Positions 26,920 to 35,298 of a DNA stretch of 45,855 nucleotides are shown here, one piece after another. Numbering within the stretch: the first letter of the stretch is position 1; each line of letters opens with the position of its first letter. A program made the position numbers and the translations under genes. The stretch covers positions 1 to 45,855 of the forward strand of contig NZ_QZWF01000043.1 in assembly GCF_004187715.1 (NCBI RefSeq). The letters run 5' to 3'. Origin of the DNA: Streptomyces sp. F001 (GTDB lineage: Bacteria > Actinomycetota > Actinomycetes > Streptomycetales > Streptomycetaceae). The notes under the pieces were generated by a model, which was not told where the DNA came from, made no database searches, and saw only the letters and a list, made by a program, of their open reading frames with translations.

Positions 26920-27267
26920 GTGTCCATCCGCCGGGTCATGCCCGACATCCGATCAGAGGCCATGGAGGAGAGCCGGGACTTCTACGGCCTCCTGGGGTTC
27001 GAGGAGGTCATGAACCTTGGCTGGGTCATGACGCTCGCCTCTCCCTCCAACCCCACGGCGCAAGTCACCTTCATGAGCCACGACAAGACCGCTCCCGTCG
27101 TGCCCGACATGAGCGTCGAGGTGGACGATGTGGATGCCGCCCATGCAGTGATGCGAGACAGCGGCGCGGAGATCGTGCGCCCCTTGCAGGACGAGGAGTG
27201 GGGAGTGCGCCGGTTCTTCGTCCGTGACCCCAACGGCCGGGTGGTCAACGTGCTGAGCCACCGATGA
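26920..27267 (+). CDS. VOC superfamily protein
   Basis: A 115-residue single VOC-type domain pair: MPDIRSEAMEESRDFYGLLGFEEVMNLGW opens the first module, and DVDAAHAVMRDSGAEIVRPLQDEEWGVRRFFVRDPNGRVVNVLSH closes the second. The start is GTG 26920 with AGGAG seven bases upstream; the frame is open further upstream but without support. It is divergent from the hydroxyquinol operon across the tandem-repeat operator, so it may be an accessory ring-cleavage or isomerase-like protein of that pathway. Its substrate cannot be predicted. Confidence 0.85.
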   Translation: MSIRRVMPDIRSEAMEESRDFYGLLGFEEVMNLGWVMTLASPSNPTAQVTFMSHDKTAPVVPDMSVEVDDVDAAHAVMRDSGAEIVRPLQDEEWGVRRFFVRDPNGRVVNVLSHR

Positions 27268-27292
27268 CCCGTCCCCGATTCCCGCGCTGACG

Positions 27293-29440
27293 TCAGGAGC
27301 TGGTGAGGACGACGAGCTGCTGGGTCGCTCGGGTCATCGCGACATAGTGGTCGACCGCTCCTTCGATGCCCTCGCCGAACGCCTCCGGGCCGATGAGGAC
27401 GACCAGGTCGAACTCGAGCCCCTTCGACAGCTCCGGGGTCAGCGACCGGACCTGGGATGTCGCCCGGAACGCGGGGTCGCCGATGACGCAGGCGGTCCCC
27501 TCGGCATGTGCGGCGAGCCAGGTGTCGAGGATCGAGTCCAGATCCGACACGGATCCGTGGACGACGGGGACGCCGCTGCTGCGGATGGAGGTCGGCACGT
27601 TGGCGTCCGGGAGCACGGCCCGGATGACCGGCTCGGCTTCCGCCATGACTTCTTGCGGCGTCCGGTAGTTGATGCTCAGGGAGGCCAGGTCGATCCGGTC
27701 GAGCCCGATCCGCTCGAGCCGTTCCTGCCACGACTCCGTGAACCCGTGCCTGGCCTGGGCGCGGTCCCCGACGATGGTGAAGCTCCGGGACGGGCACCGG
27801 AGCAGCAGCATCTGCCACTCCGCGTCGGTCAGTTCCTGAGCCTCGTCCACGACGATGTGCGCGAACGGACCCGCGAGCAGGTCCGGTTCGGTGCTGGGCA
27901 GTGCGCTCTCGTCGATCAGGCTGTCCCGCAGGTCCTGTCCGCGCAGCATCGTCACCGCGCCCTCACCGTCGGCATCGGCCGCGATGATGTTGTCGATGAC
28001 GCCGGCCATGCGCTCTCGTTCGGCGGCGACAGAGGCCTTGTGCCGACGCTTGCGTCGCGACGCCTCCGGGTCGCCGAGCCGCTGCCGTGCCGCGTCCAGG
28101 AGCGGCAGGTCGGACACCGTCCAGGCCTGGGGGTCCTCGCGTTGCAGCTTCGACACGTCATCGCGGCTGAGCCAGGGAGCGCACATCCGCAGGTAGGCGG
28201 GCACCGACCACAGGTCTCCCACGAGGTCGGCCGCTTCGAGCAACGGCCATGCGCGGTTGAAGGCCGTGAGCAGCTCCCTGTTCTGCCGCAGCGACTTGCG
28301 GAGCAGGTCGGGCGAGACGTCGCCGTCGTGGCTGTCCACCAGGATCGTGAGCAGTTCCTCCCAGACCTGGTCGCGCGCATCGTTGTGCGGAGTACCGGGT
28401 TCTGCCGCTTCGAACGCCACGGCCCAGTCGTCGGCGCTCAGCCAGATGTCGGACCAGTGGGTCGCGACCGTCATCCCCTCGGCGGGCGGCTCCTCGTAGA
28501 ACCTGACGGCCGTTTCGATCGCCTTCACCAGGTCCGCGGACGACTTCAGAAGGGCCACGTCCGGGTCGGCCTCGATCGAAGCTGCGGCTCCCTCGGCGAC
28601 GAGGTCCCGCAGGATGCAGGTCTGCACGCCCTCCTCTCCGAGGCTGGGGAGGACGTCGGCGACGTAGTCCAGGTAGGGCCGGTGCGGACCGACGAACAGC
28701 ACGCCGCCCCGGCGGTGACCGAGGCGAGGGTCGGAGTAGAGGAGGTAGGCGGAGCGGTGCAGAGCGACGACGGTCTTTCCCGTACCCGGTCCGCCGTCGA
28801 CGACGAGAGCGCCGCGGGATCCCGCGCGGATGATGGCGTCCTGGTCGGCCTGGATGGTGCCGAGCACGTCTCGCATCTTTGCCGACCTGTTGCTGCCCAG
28901 GCTGGCGATGAAGGCGGACTGGTCGTCGAGCGCGGCGTGCCGTTCGAGCCCGTCGGCGGTGAACACTTCGTCCCAGTAGTCGCTGATCCGGCCGCGGGTC
29001 CAGCGATACCTACGGCGGCTTGCCAGACCCATCGGGTTGGCGTGGGTGGCTCCGAAGAACGGCTCGGCGGCGGGGGAGCGCCAGTCGAGCAGCAGCCGAC
29101 GGCCCGCGCTGTCCGTAAGGCCGAGTCGTCCGACGTACACGGGCTCGGGGTTGTCCGCGCTCACCATGTGTCCGAGGCACAGGTCCAGACCGAAGCGACG
29201 CAGCGCGCGCAGGCGAGCGGTCAGCCGGTGGATCTCCACGTCCCGGTCCATCGCCTGCCGGCCCACGCCGCCGGGCGCCCTGCGCTCGGCATCGAGGAGG
29301 TCGGACAACTCGGCGATCGCCTGCTCGAGGCTCTCCGCGATGGCCGCGAAGTGCTGCTCGTCGTCGGCGATCAGCGTCGGGTCGGCCTTCGGGGAGAGTT
29401 GGTCGGGAAGGTCGAACGCACTGGTGGTCAGGGGGTTCAC
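27293..29440 (-). CDS. helR: HelR/HelD-type RNA polymerase-binding helicase (rifamycin resistance)
   Basis: A 715-residue superfamily 1 ATPase. Walker A GGPGTGKT is at 216-223; Walker B is HIVVDEAQELTD at about 550, then VGDRAQARHGFTESW, INYRTPQEVMAEAEPVI and a C-terminal EFDLVVLIGPEAF...YVAMTRATQQLVVL. N-terminal helices (SLEQAIAELSDLLDAERRAPGGVGRQAMDRDVEIHRL) form the coiled coil that enters RNA polymerase. HelR members displace rifamycins from the polymerase. The start is GTG 29440 with GGAGC; the longer frame would cover the RAE. The RAE about 80 bases upstream implies induction by rifamycin. It converges with the VOC gene. Confidence 0.88.
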   Translation of the reverse strand: MNPLTTSAFDLPDQLSPKADPTLIADDEQHFAAIAESLEQAIAELSDLLDAERRAPGGVGRQAMDRDVEIHRLTARLRALRRFGLDLCLGHMVSADNPEPVYVGRLGLTDSAGRRLLLDWRSPAAEPFFGATHANPMGLASRRRYRWTRGRISDYWDEVFTADGLERHAALDDQSAFIASLGSNRSAKMRDVLGTIQADQDAIIRAGSRGALVVDGGPGTGKTVVALHRSAYLLYSDPRLGHRRGGVLFVGPHRPYLDYVADVLPSLGEEGVQTCILRDLVAEGAAASIEADPDVALLKSSADLVKAIETAVRFYEEPPAEGMTVATHWSDIWLSADDWAVAFEAAEPGTPHNDARDQVWEELLTILVDSHDGDVSPDLLRKSLRQNRELLTAFNRAWPLLEAADLVGDLWSVPAYLRMCAPWLSRDDVSKLQREDPQAWTVSDLPLLDAARQRLGDPEASRRKRRHKASVAAERERMAGVIDNIIAADADGEGAVTMLRGQDLRDSLIDESALPSTEPDLLAGPFAHIVVDEAQELTDAEWQMLLLRCPSRSFTIVGDRAQARHGFTESWQERLERIGLDRIDLASLSINYRTPQEVMAEAEPVIRAVLPDANVPTSIRSSGVPVVHGSVSDLDSILDTWLAAHAEGTACVIGDPAFRATSQVRSLTPELSKGLEFDLVVLIGPEAFGEGIEGAVDHYVAMTRATQQLVVLTSS

Positions 29441-29518
29441 GTCATCAGCTCCGATCCGAGGCCGCGCCCGCGAAGTCCGGCGGCGTCTGGCCTCGGCCAG
29501 CGATTCTGCGGCACGACC

Positions 29519-29538
29519 GGGGCCTTGCCGCAAGCCCC
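29519..29538. promoter_or_regulatory. Rifamycin-associated element (RAE)
   Basis: GGGGCCTTGCCGCAAGCCCC (minus strand GGGGCTTGCGGCAAGGCCCC) matches the inverted repeat known to drive rifamycin-inducible genes in Streptomyces and relatives. It lies 79 bases upstream of the helR start, as expected. Each half contains a TTGC -35-like box, so it can face both ways. Confidence 0.8.
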
Positions 29539-29553
29539 CCTGTGCGCTATAAC
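29525..29553 (+). promoter_or_regulatory. Candidate plus-strand promoter inside the RAE
   Basis: TTGCCG (29525-29530) and TATAAC (29548-29553) are separated by exactly 17 bp, a good match to a housekeeping (HrdB-type) promoter. The -35 box lies in the RAE. It points away from helR, toward a terminator only 9 bases further on and then the small gene at 29677. Confidence 0.55.
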
Positions 29554-29561
29554 TTGAGAGT

Positions 29562-29597
29562 GGCAAGGAGTGGATGACTCCTTGCCTTTGTTTTTGT
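29562..29597 (+). terminator. Intrinsic terminator with T-tract directly after the RAE promoter
   Basis: GGCAAGGAGT (29562-29571) and ACTCCTTGCC (29577-29586) pair perfectly around a 5-base loop and are followed by TTTGTTTTTGT. It is the most classical rho-independent terminator in the window, yet no plus-strand gene ends before it. It may be an attenuator for the gene at 29677 or limit antisense transcription from the RAE. Confidence 0.8.
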
Positions 29598-29676
29598 CGC
29601 CCGATGACCCGCCACGTCTGTGAATGCCAAGACCGCCCCGCGTGCAGCCAGACGTCCCAGACCGCACGCTGGTGAC

Positions 29677-29913
29677 ATGGCCGTCGTACAGCCCATCGTC
29701 ATCTACCCGCCCGCCGGGGACGGCGGGCGGCGGGTCCGTGTGAACGACCGGTTCGTCGGGATGGCGTACGGGCTGCTGGACATCATCGAGTTCCTGCGCC
29801 TTGGGGGCCTGGAGGATGTCGACGAGGGATGGTTGCGACAGTCCGGGCTGGTCGAATGGCGTGGCGGTGAGCCCGATGAATGGAGTACCGATCGGCACGC
29901 CGACGGTCCGTGA
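29677..29913 (+). CDS. Small conserved hypothetical protein (78 aa)
   Basis: Reads MAVVQPIVIYPPAGDGGRRVRV, then NDRFVGMAYGLLDIIEFLRLGGLEDVDE, and SGLVEWRGGEPDEW. It looks like a small alpha/beta domain, and similar short proteins are widespread in Streptomyces without known function. The ATG at 29677 has only a weak GGTGAC; a GTG at 29620 is the alternative. It lies downstream of the RAE promoter-terminator pair and might be under attenuation control. Confidence 0.65.
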   Translation: MAVVQPIVIYPPAGDGGRRVRVNDRFVGMAYGLLDIIEFLRLGGLEDVDEGWLRQSGLVEWRGGEPDEWSTDRHADGP

Positions 29914-30032
29914 AGGGAACCTCGCGGTTCACCGGATGCTGCCCGCGTTGGCGCTCCTTCGGACGAGTCCTATGGTGAGAAGGGGTGCGCAGGCTTTTCC
30001 CGCGAGCAGTTCATGAGCGGAAGGACATGATC

Positions 30033-31589
30033 ATGTCCCAGGCCACCCGTCACCGTCCGCATCGGCGCAGGCACGACGGTGCCGCAGGCGTCACGGCCAC
30101 CATCAACCGGGCAGCGAGCGCCGCCGGCGCGGCGGGCCGGGCCGCGGCGGATGCGGTACGGCACCCCCAGGCCGTGGTGGAGAGGTTCCGGCAGCTGCCT
30201 CAGGCGCTGCCGCTGGTCCAGCAGGCGGTGGCACCCATCCTGACCGGACGGGTGCGCGACTGGCGTGGGGAGTACGCCTACACGCTGGGTGAGCAGGCAT
30301 TCGTCTACGGTTTTCCGTACATCTACAACGCCCGGCTGCGTCACCAGTGGGTGACACAGCCGCGTGACCCGGCGACGGTGCCGTACGCCCCGGTCAACCA
30401 TTTCTGGCACGCTCAGCGGCTGCTGGACGCCTCGTACCGGGACGGCGGATGTCCGAACAACGACACCCTGTACTCGACCGCATGGGTGGACCTGCGCAGC
30501 GAGCCCGTTGTCCTCTCGCACCCGGACATGGGTGATCGCTATTTCGCCTTCGAGCTGATGGGCATCACCTCCGACAACTTCGACTACATAGGTCAGCGCT
30601 CCACGGGATCGAAGGCCGGCCATTTCGCGATCGTCGGTCCGGACTGGAGCGGAGAGCTTCCCGAGGGTGTGCGGCGCGTAGCGATCGCGCCGAGCCCCTG
30701 GATCCTGATCCTCGGCAGGACGCTGGTCGACGGCGAGGGCGACGTGCCGAACGTACAGGCGCTCCAAGCCCAGTACCGGATCACTCCGCTCAGCTTCTTC
30801 CGCAGCGGCGGCGCTCCCGTCGACCCGGCGCAGCTCCCGGCGAGCCGCGACGTGCTCGCGCCGGTGGACCCCGCGCAGGATCCGCTCGGGCCCTGGAAGA
30901 CGCTCAACGCCATGCTGGCCGAGAACCCGCCACCGGCGCACCACGCGATCCTGCTCAAGCAGTTCGCCGAGGTCGGGATCGGACCCGGTCTCGATGTCGA
31001 GGCCCAGCCGGAGGCGGTCAAGCAGAACCTCGTCCGGGCTGTGGCTGTCGGTCTGCCGGTGCTCAAGCAGCAGATGATCAGCGGGGAGTGGGCACGTCCG
31101 GTGAACGGGTGGCGTTACCCGCCACCGCAGATGGGCCGCTTCGGCGACGACTTCCTCAAGCGCGCTGCCGACCAGTCATTGTTGGGCATCATGGCCAACG
31201 ATCCCGACGAAGCGGTCTATCTGCTCAACTACCACGACGCGGACGGGAACATGCTGTCGTCCGGCCGGTACGAACTGCGCTTCAGCGCGGGCTCGATGCC
31301 ACCCGTCGATGCCTTCTGGTCCCTGTCCGCGTACGGCGGCGACATGAACCTGATCCCCAACCCGGCCGGCCGCTACTCGGTCGGGGACCGCACACCCGGG
31401 CTCGTCATGGACCCCGACGGTGGCCTGACGATCCACCTGCAGCCCGCATCACCGGGAGAGGGCCGCGAGTCCAACTGGCTGCCCACGCCCGAAAGCGGCA
31501 CCTGGTTCGTGGTCCTTCGCATGTACCGGCCGCACCGCGAGGTCGTGGACGCGGCGTGGGAGTGCCCTCCGCTCACCCGCGTCGACTGA
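30033..31589 (+). CDS. DUF1254/DUF1214 domain protein
   Basis: A 518-residue protein. After a basic, Ala-rich N-terminus (about 60 residues) come the DUF1254 blocks EYAYTLGEQAFVYGFPYIYNARL, NHFWHAQRLLDASYRDGGCPNNDTLYSTAWVDLRSEPVVLSHPDMGDRYF, and the C-terminal DUF1214 half with GSMPPVDAFWSLSAYGGDMNLIPNPAGRYSVGDRTPGL and the final WLPTPESGTWFVVLRMYRP. These two-domain proteins are common and functionally uncharacterised. The start is the second ATG after GGAAGGAC. Its last 17 bases overlap the end of the convergent P450 gene. Confidence 0.88.
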   Translation: MSQATRHRPHRRRHDGAAGVTATINRAASAAGAAGRAAADAVRHPQAVVERFRQLPQALPLVQQAVAPILTGRVRDWRGEYAYTLGEQAFVYGFPYIYNARLRHQWVTQPRDPATVPYAPVNHFWHAQRLLDASYRDGGCPNNDTLYSTAWVDLRSEPVVLSHPDMGDRYFAFELMGITSDNFDYIGQRSTGSKAGHFAIVGPDWSGELPEGVRRVAIAPSPWILILGRTLVDGEGDVPNVQALQAQYRITPLSFFRSGGAPVDPAQLPASRDVLAPVDPAQDPLGPWKTLNAMLAENPPPAHHAILLKQFAEVGIGPGLDVEAQPEAVKQNLVRAVAVGLPVLKQQMISGEWARPVNGWRYPPPQMGRFGDDFLKRAADQSLLGIMANDPDEAVYLLNYHDADGNMLSSGRYELRFSAGSMPPVDAFWSLSAYGGDMNLIPNPAGRYSVGDRTPGLVMDPDGGLTIHLQPASPGEGRESNWLPTPESGTWFVVLRMYRPHREVVDAAWECPPLTRVD

Positions 31590-32976
31590 CCTGTCCCAGG
31601 CGCCGGCCCCGACTCTTCTCCGACACGCCTCCCAGCCGGTTGTGTGCGGTGAGGGCGGCCCTCAACCTGCCCGGGTTGAGGGTCAGTCGGGGCAGCCGGG
31701 GAGCGGTGAGACTGTCGCGGTGCAGGTCGATGTGCCAGTGGCTGAGCAGGGATGCGAGCAGCAGGACGCCTTCCATGAGGGAGAACTCGTCACCGATGCA
31801 TTTGCGGGCACCACCGCCGAAGACGAGGGCGGGTACCTGGGGTTGGCCTCCCTGGGGATCCCAGCGGTCGGGGTCGAAGCGTTGCGGATCCGGGTAGCGG
31901 GCCGGCAGGTGGCTGATGAGGTAGGGGCTGTACGCGATGGTCGTGCCTTTGGGGAGGGCGTACGTCCCCAGGTGGGTGTCCTGCTGTGTCTGCCGGGTGA
32001 GGAACCATCCCGGCGGGTACATCCGCAAGGCCTCGGTGAACACCTGCCGGGTGTAGCGGAGTCGGGGAAGATCGTCCCAGCCCGCGGTCCGGCCGTCGAG
32101 CACCGTGCTGACCTCGGCCGTCAGACGGGCGCGGACGGCGGGGTGTGTGGCGGCCAGGTACAGGCTCCAGTTCACCGCGCCTGCCGTCGTCTCCGTCCCG
32201 GCGGAGTACATGGTCACAGCCTGGTCCACGAGTTCGTCGTCGGTCAGGGCGGGAACGTCGCTCTCCGGGGCGCGGGCGGCGATGAGCATCGACAGGAGAT
32301 TCGTCTCCCCGGTGTTGCCGCTCTCTCGGTACTGGGTGGTGAGGTCCGCCATGGACTGCCGCACCCGCCGCGTGGCCCGCTGGTAGCGGACGTTGCCCGG
32401 TGTGGGCACCTTGCGCAGTGGTTTCGGCAGGAGACTGTGCCGGGTGAAGCCCGCCAGGAGGGTGTCGAAGTCGGTGGCCAGGCGCACATGGACGCCGTGG
32501 TCCAGGCGGGTGCCGAAGACCGCGGAGAGGACCACGTCGGCGGTGATGTTGCGGGATGCCACGGCCAGGTCGAGCGTCTGGCCGTCGCGCCAGGTGCCGA
32601 TGACGGCGTCCATCCGCTCGGTCATGATGCGGGCGTAGTCGGGGAAGCGCGCCTGGTGGAAGGCCGGTTGGATGAGCCGGCGCTGGCGACGGTGCTCGGC
32701 GGCCGGGCAGGTGGCGAGGCCCTGCCCGCCTGCTTCACGCAGCCGCTCGAAGAGGGGGCCGCCCTTGTCGAAGACCCGGTCGTGCACCAGCATCGTGGAG
32801 GTCAGTTCGGGGTCACACACCACGACAACGGATTTCCTGGCGAGTCGTATCTCCACCAGCGGACCGTGCGCGGGCAGGCTGCGCAGGAAAGCCAGCGGGG
32901 CGCGCAGGAATGCCGCGAGGTGGCCCACGACAGGTTTGGCGCCAGGTGCCCGAGGCACCGGGGAAACGCTCTCCAT
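31573..32976 (-). CDS. Cytochrome P450 (terpenoid-type) of the meroterpenoid cluster
   Basis: A 467-residue P450 without a membrane anchor but with the longer, eukaryote-like layout of bacterial terpene oxidases. Motifs: I-helix AGTETT at 259-264, EALR at 315-318, the Pro-rich meander (RFDPDRWDP), and the heme loop FGGGARKCIG at 386-395 with Cys393. It resembles pentalenene and albaflavenone pathway enzymes. The start is the ATG after GAGGAGG. It is divergent from the polyprenyl synthase operon and is the likely late oxidase of the terpenoid product. No redox partner is encoded nearby. Confidence 0.9.
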   Translation of the reverse strand: MESVSPVPRAPGAKPVVGHLAAFLRAPLAFLRSLPAHGPLVEIRLARKSVVVVCDPELTSTMLVHDRVFDKGGPLFERLREAGGQGLATCPAAEHRRQRRLIQPAFHQARFPDYARIMTERMDAVIGTWRDGQTLDLAVASRNITADVVLSAVFGTRLDHGVHVRLATDFDTLLAGFTRHSLLPKPLRKVPTPGNVRYQRATRRVRQSMADLTTQYRESGNTGETNLLSMLIAARAPESDVPALTDDELVDQAVTMYSAGTETTAGAVNWSLYLAATHPAVRARLTAEVSTVLDGRTAGWDDLPRLRYTRQVFTEALRMYPPGWFLTRQTQQDTHLGTYALPKGTTIAYSPYLISHLPARYPDPQRFDPDRWDPQGGQPQVPALVFGGGARKCIGDEFSLMEGVLLLASLLSHWHIDLHRDSLTAPRLPRLTLNPGRLRAALTAHNRLGGVSEKSRGRRLGQVSRRG

Positions 32977-33427
32977 GTCACCAACTCCTCCTCGTTCTCA
33001 GCTGGAGTGCGTCCGCTCCCGGGCGAAGGGGTGAGGTCGGGGGGAACAGCGGTGCGGGGAGGTCGTGCAGTGCCTCCGCCGCGGCCGCGAGGAACACACT
33101 CGTGCCCTCTGGTGTGATCGGCGGTGCCTCACTGTAGGGAGCACATGGCGGCCCGTCCACGCCGCGTTCCGGACACGCACTGTCCGCCACGCCGAGACAT
33201 GATGCACTGTGTGTGACATGAGTCACATCCAATGGTTGATCCGAGTTGCGGACCGTGCAAGTGGTTACGCCTTTCGTCCCCTATGTCGGAATTTGGCGTG
33301 CGCTCGGTGAGAGTGGATCCGGAAATTCCCCCTCCTTTGTTGATTGACTGAATTTGCGCCCTGGTGTGGCTTGGTCGACGCCCTAGCCTGTTGGGGACCT
33401 TCAAGGGCACGGGGGAAGGAAGCCTGA
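32977..33427. other. Divergent promoter region of the meroterpenoid cluster
   Basis: About 450 bases between the P450 and the polyprenyl synthase operon. The right half (33180-33420) is clearly lower in GC than its surroundings and holds a Crp-type palindrome and a GGAATTT/AAATTCC inverted pair (about 33290-33325). No gene is seen. It must contain the promoters for both directions; I cannot assign -10 and -35 boxes with confidence. Confidence 0.6.
33212..33227. promoter_or_regulatory. Crp-type palindrome
   Basis: TGTGACATGAGTCACA is TGTGA-N6-TCACA, exactly the Crp/Fnr-family consensus, and is palindromic over 16 bp apart from the centre. It is 201 bases upstream of the polyprenyl synthase start and 236 bases from the divergent P450 start. 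Streptomyces Crp is known to bind such sites and to influence secondary metabolism; binding here is inferred. Confidence 0.65.
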
Positions 33428-34516
33428 ATGAAGGAAGCTTCAACTGTTGTCGGGAACCAATCTCCGCACGATGAAGCAATCGCCGAGGTCCGGGAGCGAC
33501 TCCAGGAAGACCTGTCCAGAGTCCGGAAATCGCTCTGCTCTCTTGTGGTTCCACCGAATCACCGGATTCAGGGTCCCATCATGTACGCCGTGGAGAATAC
33601 GGGGCGTCTGCTGCGGCCCACTCTCGTACTGCTTTCCTCGTATCTGCTGGAGGACGGATGGCAGGGGGCCACGCCCCCGCAGGTGATTGACGGAGCCGCT
33701 GCTGTCGAAATCCTGCATTTGGCCACCCTGTGTCATGACGATGTGATCGATGGCGCGCAGGTGCGGCGGGGGAGGCCCAGTGCGAACGCGAAATACGGTG
33801 AAGCCGTCGCGTTGCTCACCGGCGATTACCTGCTCGCGCGCTGTATGCAGACCGCCGCGTCCCTCGGCATGTCCCGTATGACGGCGATGGCGGACACGCT
33901 GATCGACGTGTGCGTGGGGCAGATGCTCGAGTCCAGCCAGCTCTACAATCCCTTTCGTACCGAAGAGGAGTACTTTGCCGCCATCTCGGGCAAGACCGCA
34001 CGCCTCCTGCGGACGGCCGCCGCGATGGGCGCCCTGCAGTCGGGAGCGAGCGAGGACGCCCAGGCGGCGCTGGAGAGTTTTGGGCACAACCTCGGCATGG
34101 CGTTCCAGATCTGGGACGACATCCTCGACATCTGCAGCCGGGAAACGGGAAAGCAAGCGGCGAAAGATATTCTCAACGGCGTGTACACGCTCCCGGTGAT
34201 CTACGCCGTCAAGGATTTCCGGGATCGCCTGCAATCCCTGCTGCGCCTGCAGCAGCTTTCCGACGAACAGTGTCAGGAAGTGATTTCCCTGGTGCACGAG
34301 TCCGGTGGGATCGGCAGGGCCGCTGACGTGGCCCAGCGATATGTGTCGGATGCCCTGTACGCCGTGGAGTCCCATCCGGCCACCGCGAAGCACGCCCCGG
34401 TCGTACGGCAGTGCCTGCGTGATCTCGTCGACACCTTCGCGTCTCAGCATCCCGCCCTCCAGGCACTGCGGGACACCGCGCAACCGACACCTGAAGGCCT
34501 GCATTCGGCGACGTGA
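33428..34516 (+). CDS. Polyprenyl diphosphate synthase (predicted long-chain)
   Basis: A 362-residue trans-prenyltransferase. The first aspartate-rich motif DDVID is at 104-108 (LCHDDVIDGAQVRRGRPSANAKYG) and the second DDILD at 230-234 (FQIWDDILDI). At positions 4 and 5 before the first motif stand Thr and Ala rather than Phe or Tyr; small residues there open the pocket for products of C20 and longer. It uses isopentenyl and allylic diphosphates. The ribosome binding site is GGAAGG before the ATG. It opens the biosynthetic operon and should supply the chain for the MenA-type enzyme. Exact chain length is unknown. Confidence 0.9.
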   Translation: MKEASTVVGNQSPHDEAIAEVRERLQEDLSRVRKSLCSLVVPPNHRIQGPIMYAVENTGRLLRPTLVLLSSYLLEDGWQGATPPQVIDGAAAVEILHLATLCHDDVIDGAQVRRGRPSANAKYGEAVALLTGDYLLARCMQTAASLGMSRMTAMADTLIDVCVGQMLESSQLYNPFRTEEEYFAAISGKTARLLRTAAAMGALQSGASEDAQAALESFGHNLGMAFQIWDDILDICSRETGKQAAKDILNGVYTLPVIYAVKDFRDRLQSLLRLQQLSDEQCQEVISLVHESGGIGRAADVAQRYVSDALYAVESHPATAKHAPVVRQCLRDLVDTFASQHPALQALRDTAQPTPEGLHSAT

Positions 34517-34587
34517 CCGAAACGCGAAACACGGCTGGTCACTAGCCGGAAAGTGAACTGGACTCGGGTGTATTCCGGAGGGTGTCT

Positions 34588-35298
34588 GTGTCAGCGCTGC
34601 GAAGCGATTTCATCACCGATTACGATGTTCTCGCCGACACATGGTGGGACCCCCGCGGGCCACTCGCCCCGCTGGGCTGGATCGCGCGCGCCCGCGCCGG
34701 CTTCGTCCCCGTTGCCGAGCGCACCGGGGCGCGGCTGCTGGATGTCGCCTGCGGGGGCGGGCTGTTCGGTCCCCACCTGGCCGGCAAGGGCTATCGCGTG
34801 GTCGGCGTGGACCTGTCGGCGCTGTCGCTGAACGAAGCACGCAAGCACAGGTTCGACGAGGTCGTCCGGGCCGACATCGCCCGACTCCCGTTCGCCCGGG
34901 GGTCGTTCGACGTCGTCACGGCGGGGCAGTGCCTCGAACACGTACCGGACCCCTTCGTGGTGGTGAGGGAGGCATGCCGGGTGCTGCGCCCCGGGGGCAC
35001 GCTGATCGTGGACACGATCGCCGACACCCGGCTGGCCCGGCTGGTCGCCATCACCCTGGCCGAGAACGCGCCCCTACCCGGCCGGCCACCGCGCGGCACC
35101 CATGACCACCGGCTCTTCGTCAACCGGGCCCGGCTGACCCGGACCGCGCGGTCGCAGGGGGTGGAGCTCAGACTGCTCGGCCTGCGTCCGCACCTTCGTG
35201 ACGGGATGCGGTACCTCGCCGGGCGGCGCGAGGACGTTCGCATGATCCCCACCGGTTCCACCGGCGTTCTCTATCTCGGAGTGGGCAAGAAATGGTGA
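34588..35298 (+). CDS. UbiG-like class I SAM methyltransferase
   Basis: A 236-residue O-methyltransferase-like protein. It opens with DYDVLADTWWDPRGPLAPLG, like UbiG/COQ3 (W-D-x-x-G-x-x-x-P-L). The SAM-binding LLDVACGGGLFG is at 50-61, followed by VVGVDLSALSLNEARKH, and ...GTHDHRLFVNRARL near the C-terminus. UbiG methylates phenol hydroxyls on the prenylated ubiquinone ring, so an analogous step on a prenylated aminophenol is likely. GTG 34588 has GGAGG six bases upstream; GTG 34582 is less likely. Its stop overlaps the start of the prenyltransferase gene. Confidence 0.88.
   Translation: MSALRSDFITDYDVLADTWWDPRGPLAPLGWIARARAGFVPVAERTGARLLDVACGGGLFGPHLAGKGYRVVGVDLSALSLNEARKHRFDEVVRADIARLPFARGSFDVVTAGQCLEHVPDPFVVVREACRVLRPGGTLIVDTIADTRLARLVAITLAENAPLPGRPPRGTHDHRLFVNRARLTRTARSQGVELRLLGLRPHLRDGMRYLAGRREDVRMIPTGSTGVLYLGVGKKW

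Noticed and set aside
31573..31589. Overlap of the DUF1254 and P450 genes as a possible frameshift or error
   Set aside because: Both proteins have complete family C-termini, and short convergent overlaps are common in Streptomyces.
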